A stretch of DNA of 64,000 nt, from positions 1-64,000 of the forward strand of contig NZ_CAADFC020000030.1 of the NCBI RefSeq assembly GCF_900696085.1. Reading direction: 5' to 3'. Position numbers and translations under genes: made by a program. Under the pieces are notes generated by a model. The model worked only from the letters and a program-made list of their open reading frames with translations. It ran no database searches and was not told where the DNA came from. Origin of the DNA: Bradyrhizobium ivorense (GTDB taxonomy: Bacteria > Pseudomonadota > Alphaproteobacteria > Rhizobiales > Xanthobacteraceae). Numbering within the stretch: position 1 is the first letter of the stretch; each line of letters begins with the position of its first letter. Below, piece by piece: positions 41,064 through 50,491 of the stretch.

Positions 41064-41456
41064 CTATTTTTTCGCGAGGATTCTCAGCTCCGCCGTCGCC
41101 TTGGCGACCGTCACGTCCTGGGCATCGATCAGGTCGGCCTCGACAATCATGTCGCGCTCGGTGCGGGAGACCACTCTTGCCTTTGCGATGATCGGGCCGA
41201 CGCTTGCGGCCTTGAGGAAGCGGGTGTTCAAACTCTTCGTCACCACGGTCTGGGTCGAGGGAAGCGCGGCCAGCGCGCCGAGGCCGGTCGCCGAATCCAG
41301 CATCGCCGCCAGGAAGCCGCCCTGGATCGTTCCATGCCGGTTGGTGAATGAGGGGTGCGCCTGGAAGCGGATCGATGCGGTATCGCCATCGAAGCCGAGC
41401 CATTCGCGTCCGAGGAGCTGGGCGCCCGGCGGCACATCTGTGCTCTGACTGTTCAT
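41064..41456 (-). CDS. PaaI-family thioesterase (hotdog fold)
   Basis: A 130-residue hotdog thioesterase. The conserved HGTIQGGFLAAMLDSATGLGA segment (about 41-61) carries the catalytic-site Asp, followed by TKSLNTRFLKAASVGPI. It hydrolyses acyl-CoA, commonly aromatic or hydroxylated in this family. The ATG at 41456 overlaps the end of the enoyl-CoA hydratase gene by four bases, so the two are coupled and should act on one CoA pathway. Confidence 0.88.
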   Translation of the reverse strand: MNSQSTDVPPGAQLLGREWLGFDGDTASIRFQAHPSFTNRHGTIQGGFLAAMLDSATGLGALAALPSTQTVVTKSLNTRFLKAASVGPIIAKARVVSRTERDMIVEADLIDAQDVTVAKATAELRILAKK

Positions 41457-42307
41457 GTCGTCGACCGCCACCACGGATACTGGCTCGGCATGTCCTCCGA
41501 GACCTTGCCCGGAAAGGCCGGCTTCCGCTTCTCGATGAAGGACTGCACGCCTTCGCGCACGTCGGGGTGGCCGCCGCGCTCGATCGACATCGGCTTGTCG
41601 ATCGCGAGCAATTCGAAGGGATCGGGTGCGCCGGCGAAGCGCCACAGCAACTGCCGGGTCAGCGCGACCGATACCGCAGAGGTCTCCGCCGTCATCTCCT
41701 CGGCGATCTGCCGCGCGCGATCCAGCAGCGCGGTGGGCTCGACGACCTCGCTGACAAGGCCGCCCTTGAGCGCTTCGTCGGCATCGAAAGTGCGGCCGGA
41801 GAGCGACCAGCGCAATGCCTGCGGCAGCCCGACGAGTTTGGGCAGGAACCAGGCGCTGCCGGCCTCCGGCACCAGACCGCGGCGCGCGAAGATGAAGCCG
41901 ATTTTGGCGCCCCTTGCGGCAATGCGCACGTCCATCGGCAGCGTCATGGTGATGCCGACGCCGACCGCGGCGCCGTTGATCGCGGCGATCGAAGGCTTCC
42001 GGCAGTTGAAGATCGCCTCGACGAAGCGGCCGCTGCGCTGACCGGCGCTTGCGAACACGCCGGCGCCATGGCTACCCGACGTGTCAAAGCTCTTCGCGCC
42101 GCCAGAGACATCGGCGCCGGCGCAGAACGCGCGGCCGGCGCCGGTGACGATGACCGCGCGGACATTGTCATCCATGTCGGCACGCTGGAAGGCGTCGGCG
42201 ATCTCGGCGCCCATCGTCCCGGTATAGGCATTGAGCTTGTCCGGGCGGTTGAGCGTCAGGATCATCACGGAGCCGTCGATCTCGCACGTGATCTGTTCGT
42301 AGCTCAT
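41453..42307 (-). CDS. Enoyl-CoA hydratase/isomerase (crotonase family)
   Basis: A 284-residue crotonase. The first oxyanion-hole segment is GAGRAFCAGADVSGG (about 56-70) and the second NGAAVGVGITMTLPMDVRIAA (about 115-135). The protein is longer than the usual 260 residues because of a C-terminal segment ending GKVSEDMPSQYPWW. The ATG at 42307 is preceded by GGAGGCCGCC. Coupled with the PaaI-type thioesterase downstream. Exact substrate not assignable. Confidence 0.9.
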   Translation of the reverse strand: MSYEQITCEIDGSVMILTLNRPDKLNAYTGTMGAEIADAFQRADMDDNVRAVIVTGAGRAFCAGADVSGGAKSFDTSGSHGAGVFASAGQRSGRFVEAIFNCRKPSIAAINGAAVGVGITMTLPMDVRIAARGAKIGFIFARRGLVPEAGSAWFLPKLVGLPQALRWSLSGRTFDADEALKGGLVSEVVEPTALLDRARQIAEEMTAETSAVSVALTRQLLWRFAGAPDPFELLAIDKPMSIERGGHPDVREGVQSFIEKRKPAFPGKVSEDMPSQYPWWRSTT

Positions 42308-42354
42308 GGCGGCCTCCTTTTGACGACGCTGTTCTTGTGCCAACCGTGATCGGA

Positions 42355-43947
42355 TTACCGCTCCGCCACCGCATCGCTCCACGGTTGGAACGGCTCGGTG
42401 ACGCCGCTGTTGGTGGTGCCGTCGCGCAGCACGAGGCTCGGGCAGGCGAACTTCATCGGCAAATTCTGGATCCGTGCCTCTTCATAGTCGAAGCGGCCGC
42501 GCAGCGCCTCACGCACGGCGGCGGGCAGGCGGACATCGCCGATCACCACCGCGCCCTCGCTGGCGTCGATCCGCGGCTGATGGATCGCAGCGTCGAGGTC
42601 CATGCCGAAATCCATCACGAAGGACAAAAGCTGCGACACCGCGGGCAGAATGCGGCGGCCACCGGATGCGCCGGCGGCGACGCGCCGTCCGTCGGCGGCC
42701 TCGGCCACGACGGGCGTATAGTTGGTCAGGCAGCGCTTGCCGCCGGCGAGCGAGTTCGGGTTGCCCGGCGTCGGGTCGAACCACATGATGCCGTTGTTCA
42801 TGGTGAGCCCGGTGCTCGGCGTCACGAATTTCGAGCCGAAGGTCGACAGCAGCGTCTGCGTCACCGCGGCCATGTTGCCGTCGCGGTCGACCGCGGAGAA
42901 ATGCGTGGTGCAGCTCGGCGCGATCGCCTCGGCTCCGAGCGAACGGCGGCCGTCGACGTCGCCCATGTCCTTCAGTCGCTCGCGATAGGCCGCCTGCAGC
43001 GCCTCGACATAGGCCGTGTAGGCCGCGGTATCGGGACCGCCCTGCGAGGGTGCGAACGCTTTCTGCAGCAGCCCGAGCGTCCGCGCCATGGTCGGGCCCG
43101 CGGTCAGTTCCGGCGTCGCGTAAACCGTGCCGCCGCGATAGGGGATTTTCAGCGGCTCGCGCAGATGGGCGCGGAACGCGGCGAGGTCGCGCACCGACAG
43201 CGCGCCGCCGGCGGCCTGGATGTCGTCGGCGATCGAGCGCGCCAGATCGCCCTCGTAGAAGTCGCGCGCGCCGGCGGCGGCGAGCTGCGCCATCGTCGCC
43301 TTCAGCCTGCCCTGCGGCATCCGCACCGCCGATTTGATGCCCCATTGCGCATTCGGCGGCAGGCCGTCCTGCAGATAGGCCGCGGCGCTGGCCGGATAGC
43401 GCCGGAGATCGGCGGCCGAGCTCGCGATCATCGCGGTGGTCCACCAATCGACCAGCAGGCCTTCGCCGGCGAGCTTCACGCTCGGCGCCAGCAAATCCTT
43501 CCACGGCAATTTCGCATGGCGGCGATGCGCCTCCTCCATACCGGCGACGACGCCGGGCACCGCGATCGATCCGGGTCCGTGCAGGTTGCGGTCATCCTTG
43601 ACCCGCGCCCAGGGGAAGATGTCGGAGGCTACACCGCTGGCGCTCAACGGGTAGTCTTCGATACGCAGGCTGTCGGGCGCGCGCATCCCGTAGTCGATCA
43701 CCTCGACGCGGTTCTCGCGGGCGCGGTACAGCACCATGGCGCCGCCGCCGCCGGCGCCGCTCATCCAGGGTTCCAGCACGCCAAGCGCAAAGGTGGTGGC
43801 GATCACGGCGTCGACGCAATCGCCGCCTGCCGCCAAAACCTCGGCGCCGACCTCGGCGGCCTTGCGCGATTGCGCGGCGACGATGCCGCCCTTGGAACTG
43901 ATGGCGGGTTTGCGGATCACTTGCGAGTTGGAGAACTGGTCGGACAT
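42355..43947 (-). CDS. Gamma-glutamyltransferase family protein
   Basis: A 530-residue Ntn-hydrolase precursor. The autoprocessing nucleophile is T347 in CTTHFSAVDRDGNMAAVTQT. The GG motif expected in the small subunit appears as AAGASGGRRI. No signal peptide is visible, so it may act in the cytoplasm. It would cleave or transfer gamma-glutamyl or related acyl groups. Near a PuuB-like oxidase it could serve gamma-glutamylated amines, but this link is inference. AGGAAG lies upstream of the ATG at 43947. Confidence 0.9.
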   Translation of the reverse strand: MSDQFSNSQVIRKPAISSKGGIVAAQSRKAAEVGAEVLAAGGDCVDAVIATTFALGVLEPWMSGAGGGGAMVLYRARENRVEVIDYGMRAPDSLRIEDYPLSASGVASDIFPWARVKDDRNLHGPGSIAVPGVVAGMEEAHRRHAKLPWKDLLAPSVKLAGEGLLVDWWTTAMIASSAADLRRYPASAAAYLQDGLPPNAQWGIKSAVRMPQGRLKATMAQLAAAGARDFYEGDLARSIADDIQAAGGALSVRDLAAFRAHLREPLKIPYRGGTVYATPELTAGPTMARTLGLLQKAFAPSQGGPDTAAYTAYVEALQAAYRERLKDMGDVDGRRSLGAEAIAPSCTTHFSAVDRDGNMAAVTQTLLSTFGSKFVTPSTGLTMNNGIMWFDPTPGNPNSLAGGKRCLTNYTPVVAEAADGRRVAAGASGGRRILPAVSQLLSFVMDFGMDLDAAIHQPRIDASEGAVVIGDVRLPAAVREALRGRFDYEEARIQNLPMKFACPSLVLRDGTTNSGVTEPFQPWSDAVAER

Positions 43948-44058
43948 GGCACTGCTTCCTGGCGTTGCATTCGCCGTTCTTGTTGCGGTTGGCGTTGGCG
44001 TAGCATGCCAAGCATGGCACAGTCAGTGCAACAACAAGCCTATTCCGGGGAGAGGAAA

Positions 44059-44832
44059 ATGACCGGTGTGAAGCGCGGGCGGGACGGCAAGGTCGGCATT
44101 CTGACGCTGAACGATCCCGCCAGCCTGAACGCGATGACGCCGGACCTGCTCGGCGATCTCGCAATGGCGATCGGCGAGATGACGGGCGACGCCGGGATCC
44201 GCGCGCTGGTCGTAACCGGGGAGGGCCGCGGCTTCTGCTCGGGGCAGAATTTGAAGGCGGTCAATTCGCTCGGCGACAACCTTTATGCCGGGGTCATGCA
44301 GCATTACTGGCCGGCGATGCAGGCGATGCGCGAATGCCGCGTGCCGGTCGTGGTCGCGGTCAACGGCGTCGCGGCCGGCGGCGGCTTCAGCCTCGCGATG
44401 TCCGGCGACATTATTCTTGCTGCGCGCTCGGCGAGTTTCATCCAGGTGTTCAGCCGAATCGCGCTGGTGCCCGACCTCGGTTCAACCTGGCTGCTGCCGC
44501 GCCTGATCGGTCGGCAGCGCGCGCTCGAACTGATGCTGCTGAACGAGCCACTGTCGGCGGAGCGGGCGAAGGAGTGGGGGCTGGTCCGCGAGGTCGTCGA
44601 CGACGCAAAGCTGCTCGAGGCGGCGAAGGCATTGGCGCAGCGCCTTGCCGACGGGCCGACCCGGGCGCTGGTGGCGACGCGACAATTGCTCGAGGAGAGC
44701 GAGCACGCGAGCTACGAGGCCCAGTTCCGCCGCGAGCTCGAGGTGCAGTCGGTGATCCGCACGGGCGAGGACGCGCAGGAAGGCCGCAAGGCCTTCGTCG
44801 AGAAACGCAAGGCGCAGTTCACCGGACGCTAG
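44059..44832 (+). CDS. Enoyl-CoA hydratase/isomerase (PaaG-like crotonase)
   Basis: A 257-residue crotonase with the oxyanion-hole segments TGEGRGFCSGQNLKAV (about 55-70) and NGVAAGGGFSLAMSGDIILAA (about 102-122). The C-terminal sequence QSVIRTGEDAQEGRKAFVEKRKAQFTGR resembles PaaG-type isomerases. It starts at the ATG at 44059 behind GGGGAGAGGA. Divergent from gamma-glutamyltransferase and convergent, 18 bases apart, with the MDR gene. Confidence 0.9.
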   Translation: MTGVKRGRDGKVGILTLNDPASLNAMTPDLLGDLAMAIGEMTGDAGIRALVVTGEGRGFCSGQNLKAVNSLGDNLYAGVMQHYWPAMQAMRECRVPVVVAVNGVAAGGGFSLAMSGDIILAARSASFIQVFSRIALVPDLGSTWLLPRLIGRQRALELMLLNEPLSAERAKEWGLVREVVDDAKLLEAAKALAQRLADGPTRALVATRQLLEESEHASYEAQFRRELEVQSVIRTGEDAQEGRKAFVEKRKAQFTGR

Positions 44833-44850
44833 ACCGTGATGTCAGGTGCG

Positions 44851-45864
44851 TCAGCCGATCGCGATCGCCACCTTGCCGAAATGCGCGCCGCTCGCCATGT
44901 GCGCGAACGCGTCCTTGACCTGGTCGAAGGCAAACACCTTGTCGATGACAGGCTTGACGCCGTGCATCGCGATGCCGTCGCACAGCGCCTGCAAATCCTC
45001 GATCGAGCCGACGGTGACGCCCTGCAGCCGCTGCTGCTGCATCACCATCAGCGGCAGCCGCGTGTCGGCGGTGGCGGGGCCGGCCAGCACGCCGATGAAG
45101 GCAATGGTGCCGCCGATTCTGGTGGCGCGGATCGACTCGTTCAGCGTGCCGACGCCGCCGACCTCGACCACGAGATCGACGCCGCGCCCGGTCAGTTCGC
45201 GCGCCTTCTTGCCCCAGTCCGGCGTGGTCTTGTAGTTCAGCGTCACGTCGGCGCCGAGCTGCTTCAGCCGTGCGATCTTGGCGTCGCTGGACGAGGTGGC
45301 GATCACCCGCGCGCCGCACATCTTTGCGAATTGCAGCGCGAACAGCGAGACGCCGCCAGTGCCCTGGGTCAGCACGGTCTGCCCGGGCTTCACATTGCCG
45401 AGCTTGACCACCGCGCTCCAGGCGGTGAGGCCGGCGCATGGCAGCGCCGCGGCCTCGACGTCGGACAGATGGGCGGGCGTGCGCACCAGCGCGTGGGCGG
45501 GAAATACCCGGTACTCGGTCAGGACGCCGTCGACGCTGCCGCCGAGCGCGGCGCGCATCGTAGCCTCGCTCGGCTCGCCGCCAAACCAGTTCTCGAAGAA
45601 GCTGCCGATCACGCGGTCGCCTGGAACAAAACTCCTGACACCGGCGCCGACAGCTTCGACCACGCCGGCGCCGTCGGAGACCGGCACCAGCGGGAACTTT
45701 TGCCGCGAGCCGTAGCCGCCCTTGACCGTCAGCAGATCGCGGTAGTTCAGCGTCGCCGCCTTCAGCCGCACCAGCACTTCGCCGGGGCCGGCCTGCGGAA
45801 CCGGCTTGTCGACCAGCGCCAGCGCGTCGACGCCTTCAGGACCCTGCAACTCGTAGCACTTCAA
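44851..45864 (-). CDS. NAD(P)H:quinone oxidoreductase-like MDR protein
   Basis: A 337-residue medium-chain dehydrogenase/reductase. The N-terminal GroES-like domain contains LNYRDLLTVKGGYG and VSDGAGVVEAVGAGV. The nucleotide-binding domain has VLTQGTGGVSLFALQFAKMCGARVIATSSS (about 165-195). Structural zinc cysteines are absent, as in quinone oxidoreductases. I chose the TTG at 45864 (reading LKCYELQGPEG) because AGGAGG lies seven bases upstream; an ATG at 45894 lacks a ribosome site. Confidence 0.85.
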   Translation of the reverse strand: MKCYELQGPEGVDALALVDKPVPQAGPGEVLVRLKAATLNYRDLLTVKGGYGSRQKFPLVPVSDGAGVVEAVGAGVRSFVPGDRVIGSFFENWFGGEPSEATMRAALGGSVDGVLTEYRVFPAHALVRTPAHLSDVEAAALPCAGLTAWSAVVKLGNVKPGQTVLTQGTGGVSLFALQFAKMCGARVIATSSSDAKIARLKQLGADVTLNYKTTPDWGKKARELTGRGVDLVVEVGGVGTLNESIRATRIGGTIAFIGVLAGPATADTRLPLMVMQQQRLQGVTVGSIEDLQALCDGIAMHGVKPVIDKVFAFDQVKDAFAHMASGAHFGKVAIAIG

Positions 45865-46031
45865 GGGACGCCTCCTGCGAACGGTTGTTGTCATGGGCGG
45901 CGCTTCCCGCGTCGCTGGGCATGCCTTGAGCATATGTCAGGCGGGCGGCGGCTGACCATCATGGATGACATGGCGCGCGGAATGGCGCCCATGCCGGAAC
46001 CGGCGGCGAGGTCGCAGAGCGGGAGGTAAAC

Positions 46032-46892
46032 ATGGCTGGCTTGCTTGAGACGCGACCCGCCCTGACCGGTATTCTCATGCGCCGGATGGCTCTGCTCGCC
46101 GTCAGCTTGATCTGGTGCAGCGGCGCGATGGCTGCGGCCGACGATCTGTACCGCGCGCAGACCGTCGTAACCGGCCAGGGCGAGCCGAACCGCATCATCG
46201 GTTTCGGCGCCTGCCTGGAGGACGTGCTGATCAAGGTCTCCGGTCAACCCGCGCTCGCCGGCGATCGCCGGCTTGCGGCGTACAAGGCGAGGGCGAAGGA
46301 GGCGGTCAGCAATTTCAGCTATCACGACCAGTTCGCCGGCAAGCCGCACCGCGACGAGCAGGGCACCCGCGACCGGCCCTATGACCTGACGGTGGATTTC
46401 GACGACAGGAAGATCGACGGCATTCTGGGCGAGCTCGGCCTCAAGCCGTGGCGATCGCAGCGGCCCGTGCTCGGCGTCTTCGTCGAAATGCAGAACGGCT
46501 CGAAGGATTTTGTGGTCACCGCCGATGGCGCGCAATCCGACCCGCAGCGCGACGCGCTGTCGGCGGCGGCCGACAAGCGCGGCATGCGCGTGGTGCTGCC
46601 GGAGGCAGCCGCGCTGGCGCGCGCGAATGTCGGCGCAGCCGACCTCCTCAAGATACCGCAGGCGAAACTGATACCGATCGTCGCCCCCGGGGGCGGTGAG
46701 GTCGCGCTGGTCGGTCGGCTGGCTTGGGACGATAAGGATCTCGGCTGGGCGACGCGCTGGCAAATGGCCTGGCACGGCAAGGACTACAAATGGCAGTTTC
46801 GCGGCATTAGCTTCGACGAGGCCTTCCGCCGCGCCGTCGGCGGCGCCGCGCAGGTGTTGTCAGGCAATGGCGACCCGGCGCGAGCGAAATGA
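46032..46892 (+). CDS. DUF2066 domain-containing secreted protein
   Basis: A 286-residue protein with GGGAGG before the ATG. The signal or anchor segment (MRRMALLAVSLIWCSGAMAAA, starting at residue 16) is followed by a DUF2066-like domain: DDLYRAQTVVTGQG, GFGACLEDVLIKVSGQPALAG and FFVEMQNG-type strands. Such proteins are periplasmic and uncharacterised. It lies on the same strand as the downstream oxidase cluster but is separated by 357 bases, so it is probably an independent gene. Confidence 0.75.
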   Translation: MAGLLETRPALTGILMRRMALLAVSLIWCSGAMAAADDLYRAQTVVTGQGEPNRIIGFGACLEDVLIKVSGQPALAGDRRLAAYKARAKEAVSNFSYHDQFAGKPHRDEQGTRDRPYDLTVDFDDRKIDGILGELGLKPWRSQRPVLGVFVEMQNGSKDFVVTADGAQSDPQRDALSAAADKRGMRVVLPEAAALARANVGAADLLKIPQAKLIPIVAPGGGEVALVGRLAWDDKDLGWATRWQMAWHGKDYKWQFRGISFDEAFRRAVGGAAQVLSGNGDPARAK

Positions 46893-47249
46893 ACCCGCAT
46901 GCCAACGCTTCAATCAGGACGGGAACCGCGGATGCCGTACCGGCCAAACTTTGTTTCCACCTGTGGCTGAACTGGATGTTGCATCTCCGCGTCCCCGGCG
47001 ATTGCAAGATTTAGGCTTGCAGAAAAGCGCGACCCGATTGACTTATGCCGTGATCAGGAATTGGATAGCGCCGTATTTTTGAGAAGGTGATTTTTGCCCA
47101 TGTCAACCACAGGTATAGTCGCAATTGTGACAAGGGTATTTCCGGAAGGACATTTCCGCCTACCAGCAACCGTCCCGCCCGCACCAACCTCCCCCGCAAC
47201 AGCGTCCGTTGCGCGTCGCCTCACCCAAGACATCGGCTAGGGTGACATC
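46893..47249. other. Intergenic region before the oxidase cluster
   Basis: This 357-base stretch has no convincing gene. It is AT-richer near 47030-47140 (CGTATTTTTGAGAAGG, TTATGCCGTGATC). A TTGACT at about 47038 could be a -35 element for the operon starting at 47250, but no good -10 is certain. No small peptide substrate gene of QhpC type was found in it. Confidence 0.4.
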
Positions 47250-48797
47250 ATGTGGAAGAGTGAGAAGGTCAGGCATCGCGAACGCAGGGTCGCGGCGCTT
47301 CGCTCGGTTCGCCCGCTGTCATCGCCCGTTCCATCGGGCAAGAACATTCCCACGCCCGACGCCATCGCCGACTTCACGGCGCAGATCGAGGGCACTGTGG
47401 TCTTGCCGACCGACCCGAATTATCAAGCGGCGCGGCAGGTCTTCACCCACGAATTCCAGGTCTTTCCCCAACTCATCGTCTATTGCGAGGTGTTCGACGA
47501 CGTCAGGCATTGCCTGAAGTTCGCGCAGGACCAGGGGCTCTGGGCCGTCACCCGGTCCGGAGGGCACAGCACCGCCGGATATTCGGTCAGCTACGACATG
47601 GTGATCGACCTCAGCCGGATGAGCTACGTCGTGGTCGATGCGGCGGCAAAGCGCGCGGTGATCGGCGCCGGCGCGACGTTCGGACATATCAACGCGGTGC
47701 TCAACGGCTACCAGCTGCACATGCCGGGCGGCGCCTGCGAGGACGTCGCCATCGCCGGCTACATGCAGGGCGGCGGCTACGGCTTTACCTCCCGAGAATA
47801 CGGGATGAATTGCGACAATGTGATCGATGCGACCGTCATGCTCGCCGACGGCAGCATCGTCCTCGCCAGCGAATCCGTGAACAGCGACCTGTTCTGGGCC
47901 ATCAGAGGCGGCACCGGCAATAATTTCGGGGTGTTGCTGCAGGCGACCTACCAGTTGCACAAGCTCTGGAAGATCTGGGGCTTTGGTCTGCTATGGCCGA
48001 TCGAGGATGCGCCGGCCGCGCTCGTCGAGTTGCAGAACAACTACATGACCTCGGGCGCCGTCGACCAGCTCGGCTACATGGTGATCGTCACCGCCCAGCA
48101 GGGCAAGAACGTCATGCTGATGCGCGGCACCTATCACGGCAGCCGCGACGACGGCATGAAGGCGCTGGCTTCGCTGCTGGCGACCAAGGGCGTCGAGCTG
48201 CAGGTCGACATGGTCGACCACACCTATCTGGAGGTGAACCGCTACATCGTCGACAAGCCGTTTCCTATCCCCGATGTGCCGATGACAGTGATGGAAGACA
48301 AGCAGAGCGCCTATGTCGCGCGGCCGCTCAGTCTCGACGATTGGAAGAAGGTCATGCAGCGGTTCGGCGAGTCGCCGTCGCCGTGGAGCTGGTTCGTGAT
48401 CGAGCCCTATGGCGGCGCGATCAACCGCAAACCGAAGGGCTCCAACGCCTTCATCCATCGCGACGTCCTGATGAACACGTTCTTCGGCCTGTTCTGGCGG
48501 ACGCCGGATGAACGCGAGCCGTTCGAGCAGTTCCTTGACGATTTCATGAAGATGTACGCGCCGTACGGCAACGGCCATTCGTACCAGAACTACCCGCGCC
48601 GCGAGCAGAAGGATTTTGCGAAGGCCTATTGGGGTGACTACTACTGGTTCCTGGTCAAGATCAAGGCCAAGTACGATCCCGACGGCTTCTTCCACTATCA
48701 GCAGGGCGTCGCGCTGACGAACGGGGGCGCTGCGCCGCCGGTGCCGCCACCTTTGTCGGCCCCGATCGACGGGCCCATCGTGCGCGAGCCTTATTAG
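47250..48797 (+). CDS. BBE-type FAD-linked oxidase
   Basis: A 515-residue member of the FAD_binding_4 plus BBE family. H106 in TRSGGHSTAGYS and C163 in GGACEDVAIAGY align with the two residues that bind FAD covalently in berberine-bridge-type enzymes. The C-terminal BBE motif is YQNYPRREQKDFAKAYWGDYY followed by KYDPDGFFHYQQGV. No signal peptide is seen. Such enzymes oxidise alcohols, sugars or phenolic compounds with O2. It is the first gene of a five-gene cluster and ends 24 bases before the split LodA-like gene. Confidence 0.88.
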   Translation: MWKSEKVRHRERRVAALRSVRPLSSPVPSGKNIPTPDAIADFTAQIEGTVVLPTDPNYQAARQVFTHEFQVFPQLIVYCEVFDDVRHCLKFAQDQGLWAVTRSGGHSTAGYSVSYDMVIDLSRMSYVVVDAAAKRAVIGAGATFGHINAVLNGYQLHMPGGACEDVAIAGYMQGGGYGFTSREYGMNCDNVIDATVMLADGSIVLASESVNSDLFWAIRGGTGNNFGVLLQATYQLHKLWKIWGFGLLWPIEDAPAALVELQNNYMTSGAVDQLGYMVIVTAQQGKNVMLMRGTYHGSRDDGMKALASLLATKGVELQVDMVDHTYLEVNRYIVDKPFPIPDVPMTVMEDKQSAYVARPLSLDDWKKVMQRFGESPSPWSWFVIEPYGGAINRKPKGSNAFIHRDVLMNTFFGLFWRTPDEREPFEQFLDDFMKMYAPYGNGHSYQNYPRREQKDFAKAYWGDYYWFLVKIKAKYDPDGFFHYQQGVALTNGGAAPPVPPPLSAPIDGPIVREPY

Positions 48798-48821
48798 CTA
48801 TCGCTTGTTGGGGAGGACTGC

Positions 48822-50483
48822 GTGGACCGTGTCGTCGAGATGTACTTCCTGCCCCCGATCGCGGTCGCCCGCGTCGGCGGCAGCGATACTCCGCTGGAAG
48901 CCTTCGTCTGGGACACCGACATATCGACGCATGGCGCGCATCAGACCGTCATCAAGCCGGCCGTCACGCTGAAGGTCGCCGCCGACGGATCGGTTGAACC
49001 GTACATTCCCAATGAAATCAGATTCCGCGACGGCGACCAGCTTCGGCCGGCCGCACCCTTCTTCGAGCTGTGGCTGAAGATCCAGTCGGGACCGGATGGC
49101 GAGACCCGTGACGAGCCGGCGACGCCGTCCTTGCTGGCGCATCTGGGTGTCTCGACCAAGAATCTGCTGTTCAAGGTCGCGGTCGGCAACTGCAAGGCGG
49201 AGCGGCGGACGCGGTCGCCGGCCTGCTCCTTCATTGCGCGGCTCGAGGTCCGCGGCACCGACCACGGGCGCAAGCCGCTGCATGCCGTCAGCCCGTATAC
49301 CTCGGGCGAGACACCGCTGGTGGCTTCGGATCGCCCGATCCCGCTCGGCAGCTTTCAGGTGATGAAGCCTGCGGCGGGGAGCGGGGCGGAAGTGACGCGG
49401 ATGGGTGTGGACCTGTCGCAGATCCGCGTCCGTTTCACGCCGGCGCGCGGCGAGGTTTACGGGCCGCCCGAGGCGATCGCGGGCCCGTCGTCGCCGGTCC
49501 AGCCCGGCGAGATCGTCCCGGCCGCGGCGCTGCCCGGGAAGATTTACGAGATCGTGCCGGAGCGAAACCGGATCCTCAATTCCGAGACACCGTGGTCGAC
49601 CTACATCATGGATGAGAAGGGACAGACCGATCCGCAGCCGTGCGATTCCTACGACGGCGCCGACGTCGGGAACTGGCAATCCTGGGGCGTGGTCGATGAC
49701 ACTTGCGATGGAACGATCACCGCCGAGCTCGCGATCCGCGGCGTGCGCTTCGTCGCCAATGCAAGGGTGCTGTCCGGCGTGCCGGATTTCGCGCCTGATA
49801 GACGTCCCTTCGTCTCGCTGGCGGGCGACCTTGCCGACCGCCAGTTGCCGCCGCTCGAGGTGTCCGAGAAAACCCGTCGCGAGACCAGCACCGAGATCGC
49901 CGACCTGTTCTCCCGCGTGTTCGAGACAGCGACGCTGATGAACCTCGATGCCCAGCGCTACAAGGCGGTGCTGATCAACACCAACGATCCGCCGCCGCCG
50001 AATTATCCGGGGCTGCCGCAGATCGGCGACGGCATGATGACCAGGGACGACGTGCCCTATGTCGATCTCATCCCGGTGGAGCTCGGCTCGAACAAGGTCG
50101 AGCAGGAGAGCGACGGCGTGCCGTTCCGGCCGTTGCCCTATACCGATGTCGCCAAGGTTGCGCACGCCCCGTTGACCGATGAGATCTCGCTGCAAGATTT
50201 CCTGCGCACCCGCGCGGAGCACGTGCGGCGGCTGGTCCGGCCTCCCTACGGCCGTTTCTGGCAACTCGATCAGGCGCCGGGGAAAGTGCCCAATCCGCTC
50301 TTCCGCGATTCCCGCGTGTCGCGCGACAGTCTGCACGACATGCGCATGCCGCCCTTCATGCGCGATTCCGACGAGAACCCGCTGTCATTGACCTGGCGCG
50401 ATTACGACGCGCTGATGCGGTACATCGCGCTGCTAGAGGCGGAGGACGCCGCGGCGGCGCCCTCCCAGCCGTCGAACGACTGA
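48822..50483 (+). CDS. LodA/GoxA-like protein, N-terminal half (split CTQ-oxidase-like)
   Basis: A 553-residue protein. Near the N-terminus FLPPIAVARVGGS (8-20) matches the opening of LodA/GoxA-type lysine or glycine oxidases (xPxIGIARVGNS). Later SWGVVDDTCDGTI and GVPDFAPDRRPFVSLA (about 285-345) fit the same family. The C-terminus MRMPPFMRDSDENPLSLTW followed by YDALMRY resembles the LodA region just before its quinone-cofactor domain. The protein stops there; the rest of a LodA-like chain seems to be encoded by the next gene eight bases downstream. GTG start with GGAGG six bases upstream. Family assignment is from motif recognition only. Confidence 0.7.
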   Translation: MDRVVEMYFLPPIAVARVGGSDTPLEAFVWDTDISTHGAHQTVIKPAVTLKVAADGSVEPYIPNEIRFRDGDQLRPAAPFFELWLKIQSGPDGETRDEPATPSLLAHLGVSTKNLLFKVAVGNCKAERRTRSPACSFIARLEVRGTDHGRKPLHAVSPYTSGETPLVASDRPIPLGSFQVMKPAAGSGAEVTRMGVDLSQIRVRFTPARGEVYGPPEAIAGPSSPVQPGEIVPAAALPGKIYEIVPERNRILNSETPWSTYIMDEKGQTDPQPCDSYDGADVGNWQSWGVVDDTCDGTITAELAIRGVRFVANARVLSGVPDFAPDRRPFVSLAGDLADRQLPPLEVSEKTRRETSTEIADLFSRVFETATLMNLDAQRYKAVLINTNDPPPPNYPGLPQIGDGMMTRDDVPYVDLIPVELGSNKVEQESDGVPFRPLPYTDVAKVAHAPLTDEISLQDFLRTRAEHVRRLVRPPYGRFWQLDQAPGKVPNPLFRDSRVSRDSLHDMRMPPFMRDSDENPLSLTWRDYDALMRYIALLEAEDAAAAPSQPSND

Positions 50484-50491
50484 GGACAGCC

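Noticed and set aside
47250..48797. Reading the cluster as a natural-product biosynthesis locus because of BBE, VioB-like and halogenase-like flavoprotein similarity
   Set aside because: No NRPS, PKS, precursor peptide or transporter is present, and the QhpD-like and LodA-like features explain four of the five genes better. It remains an alternative if the LodA match fails.
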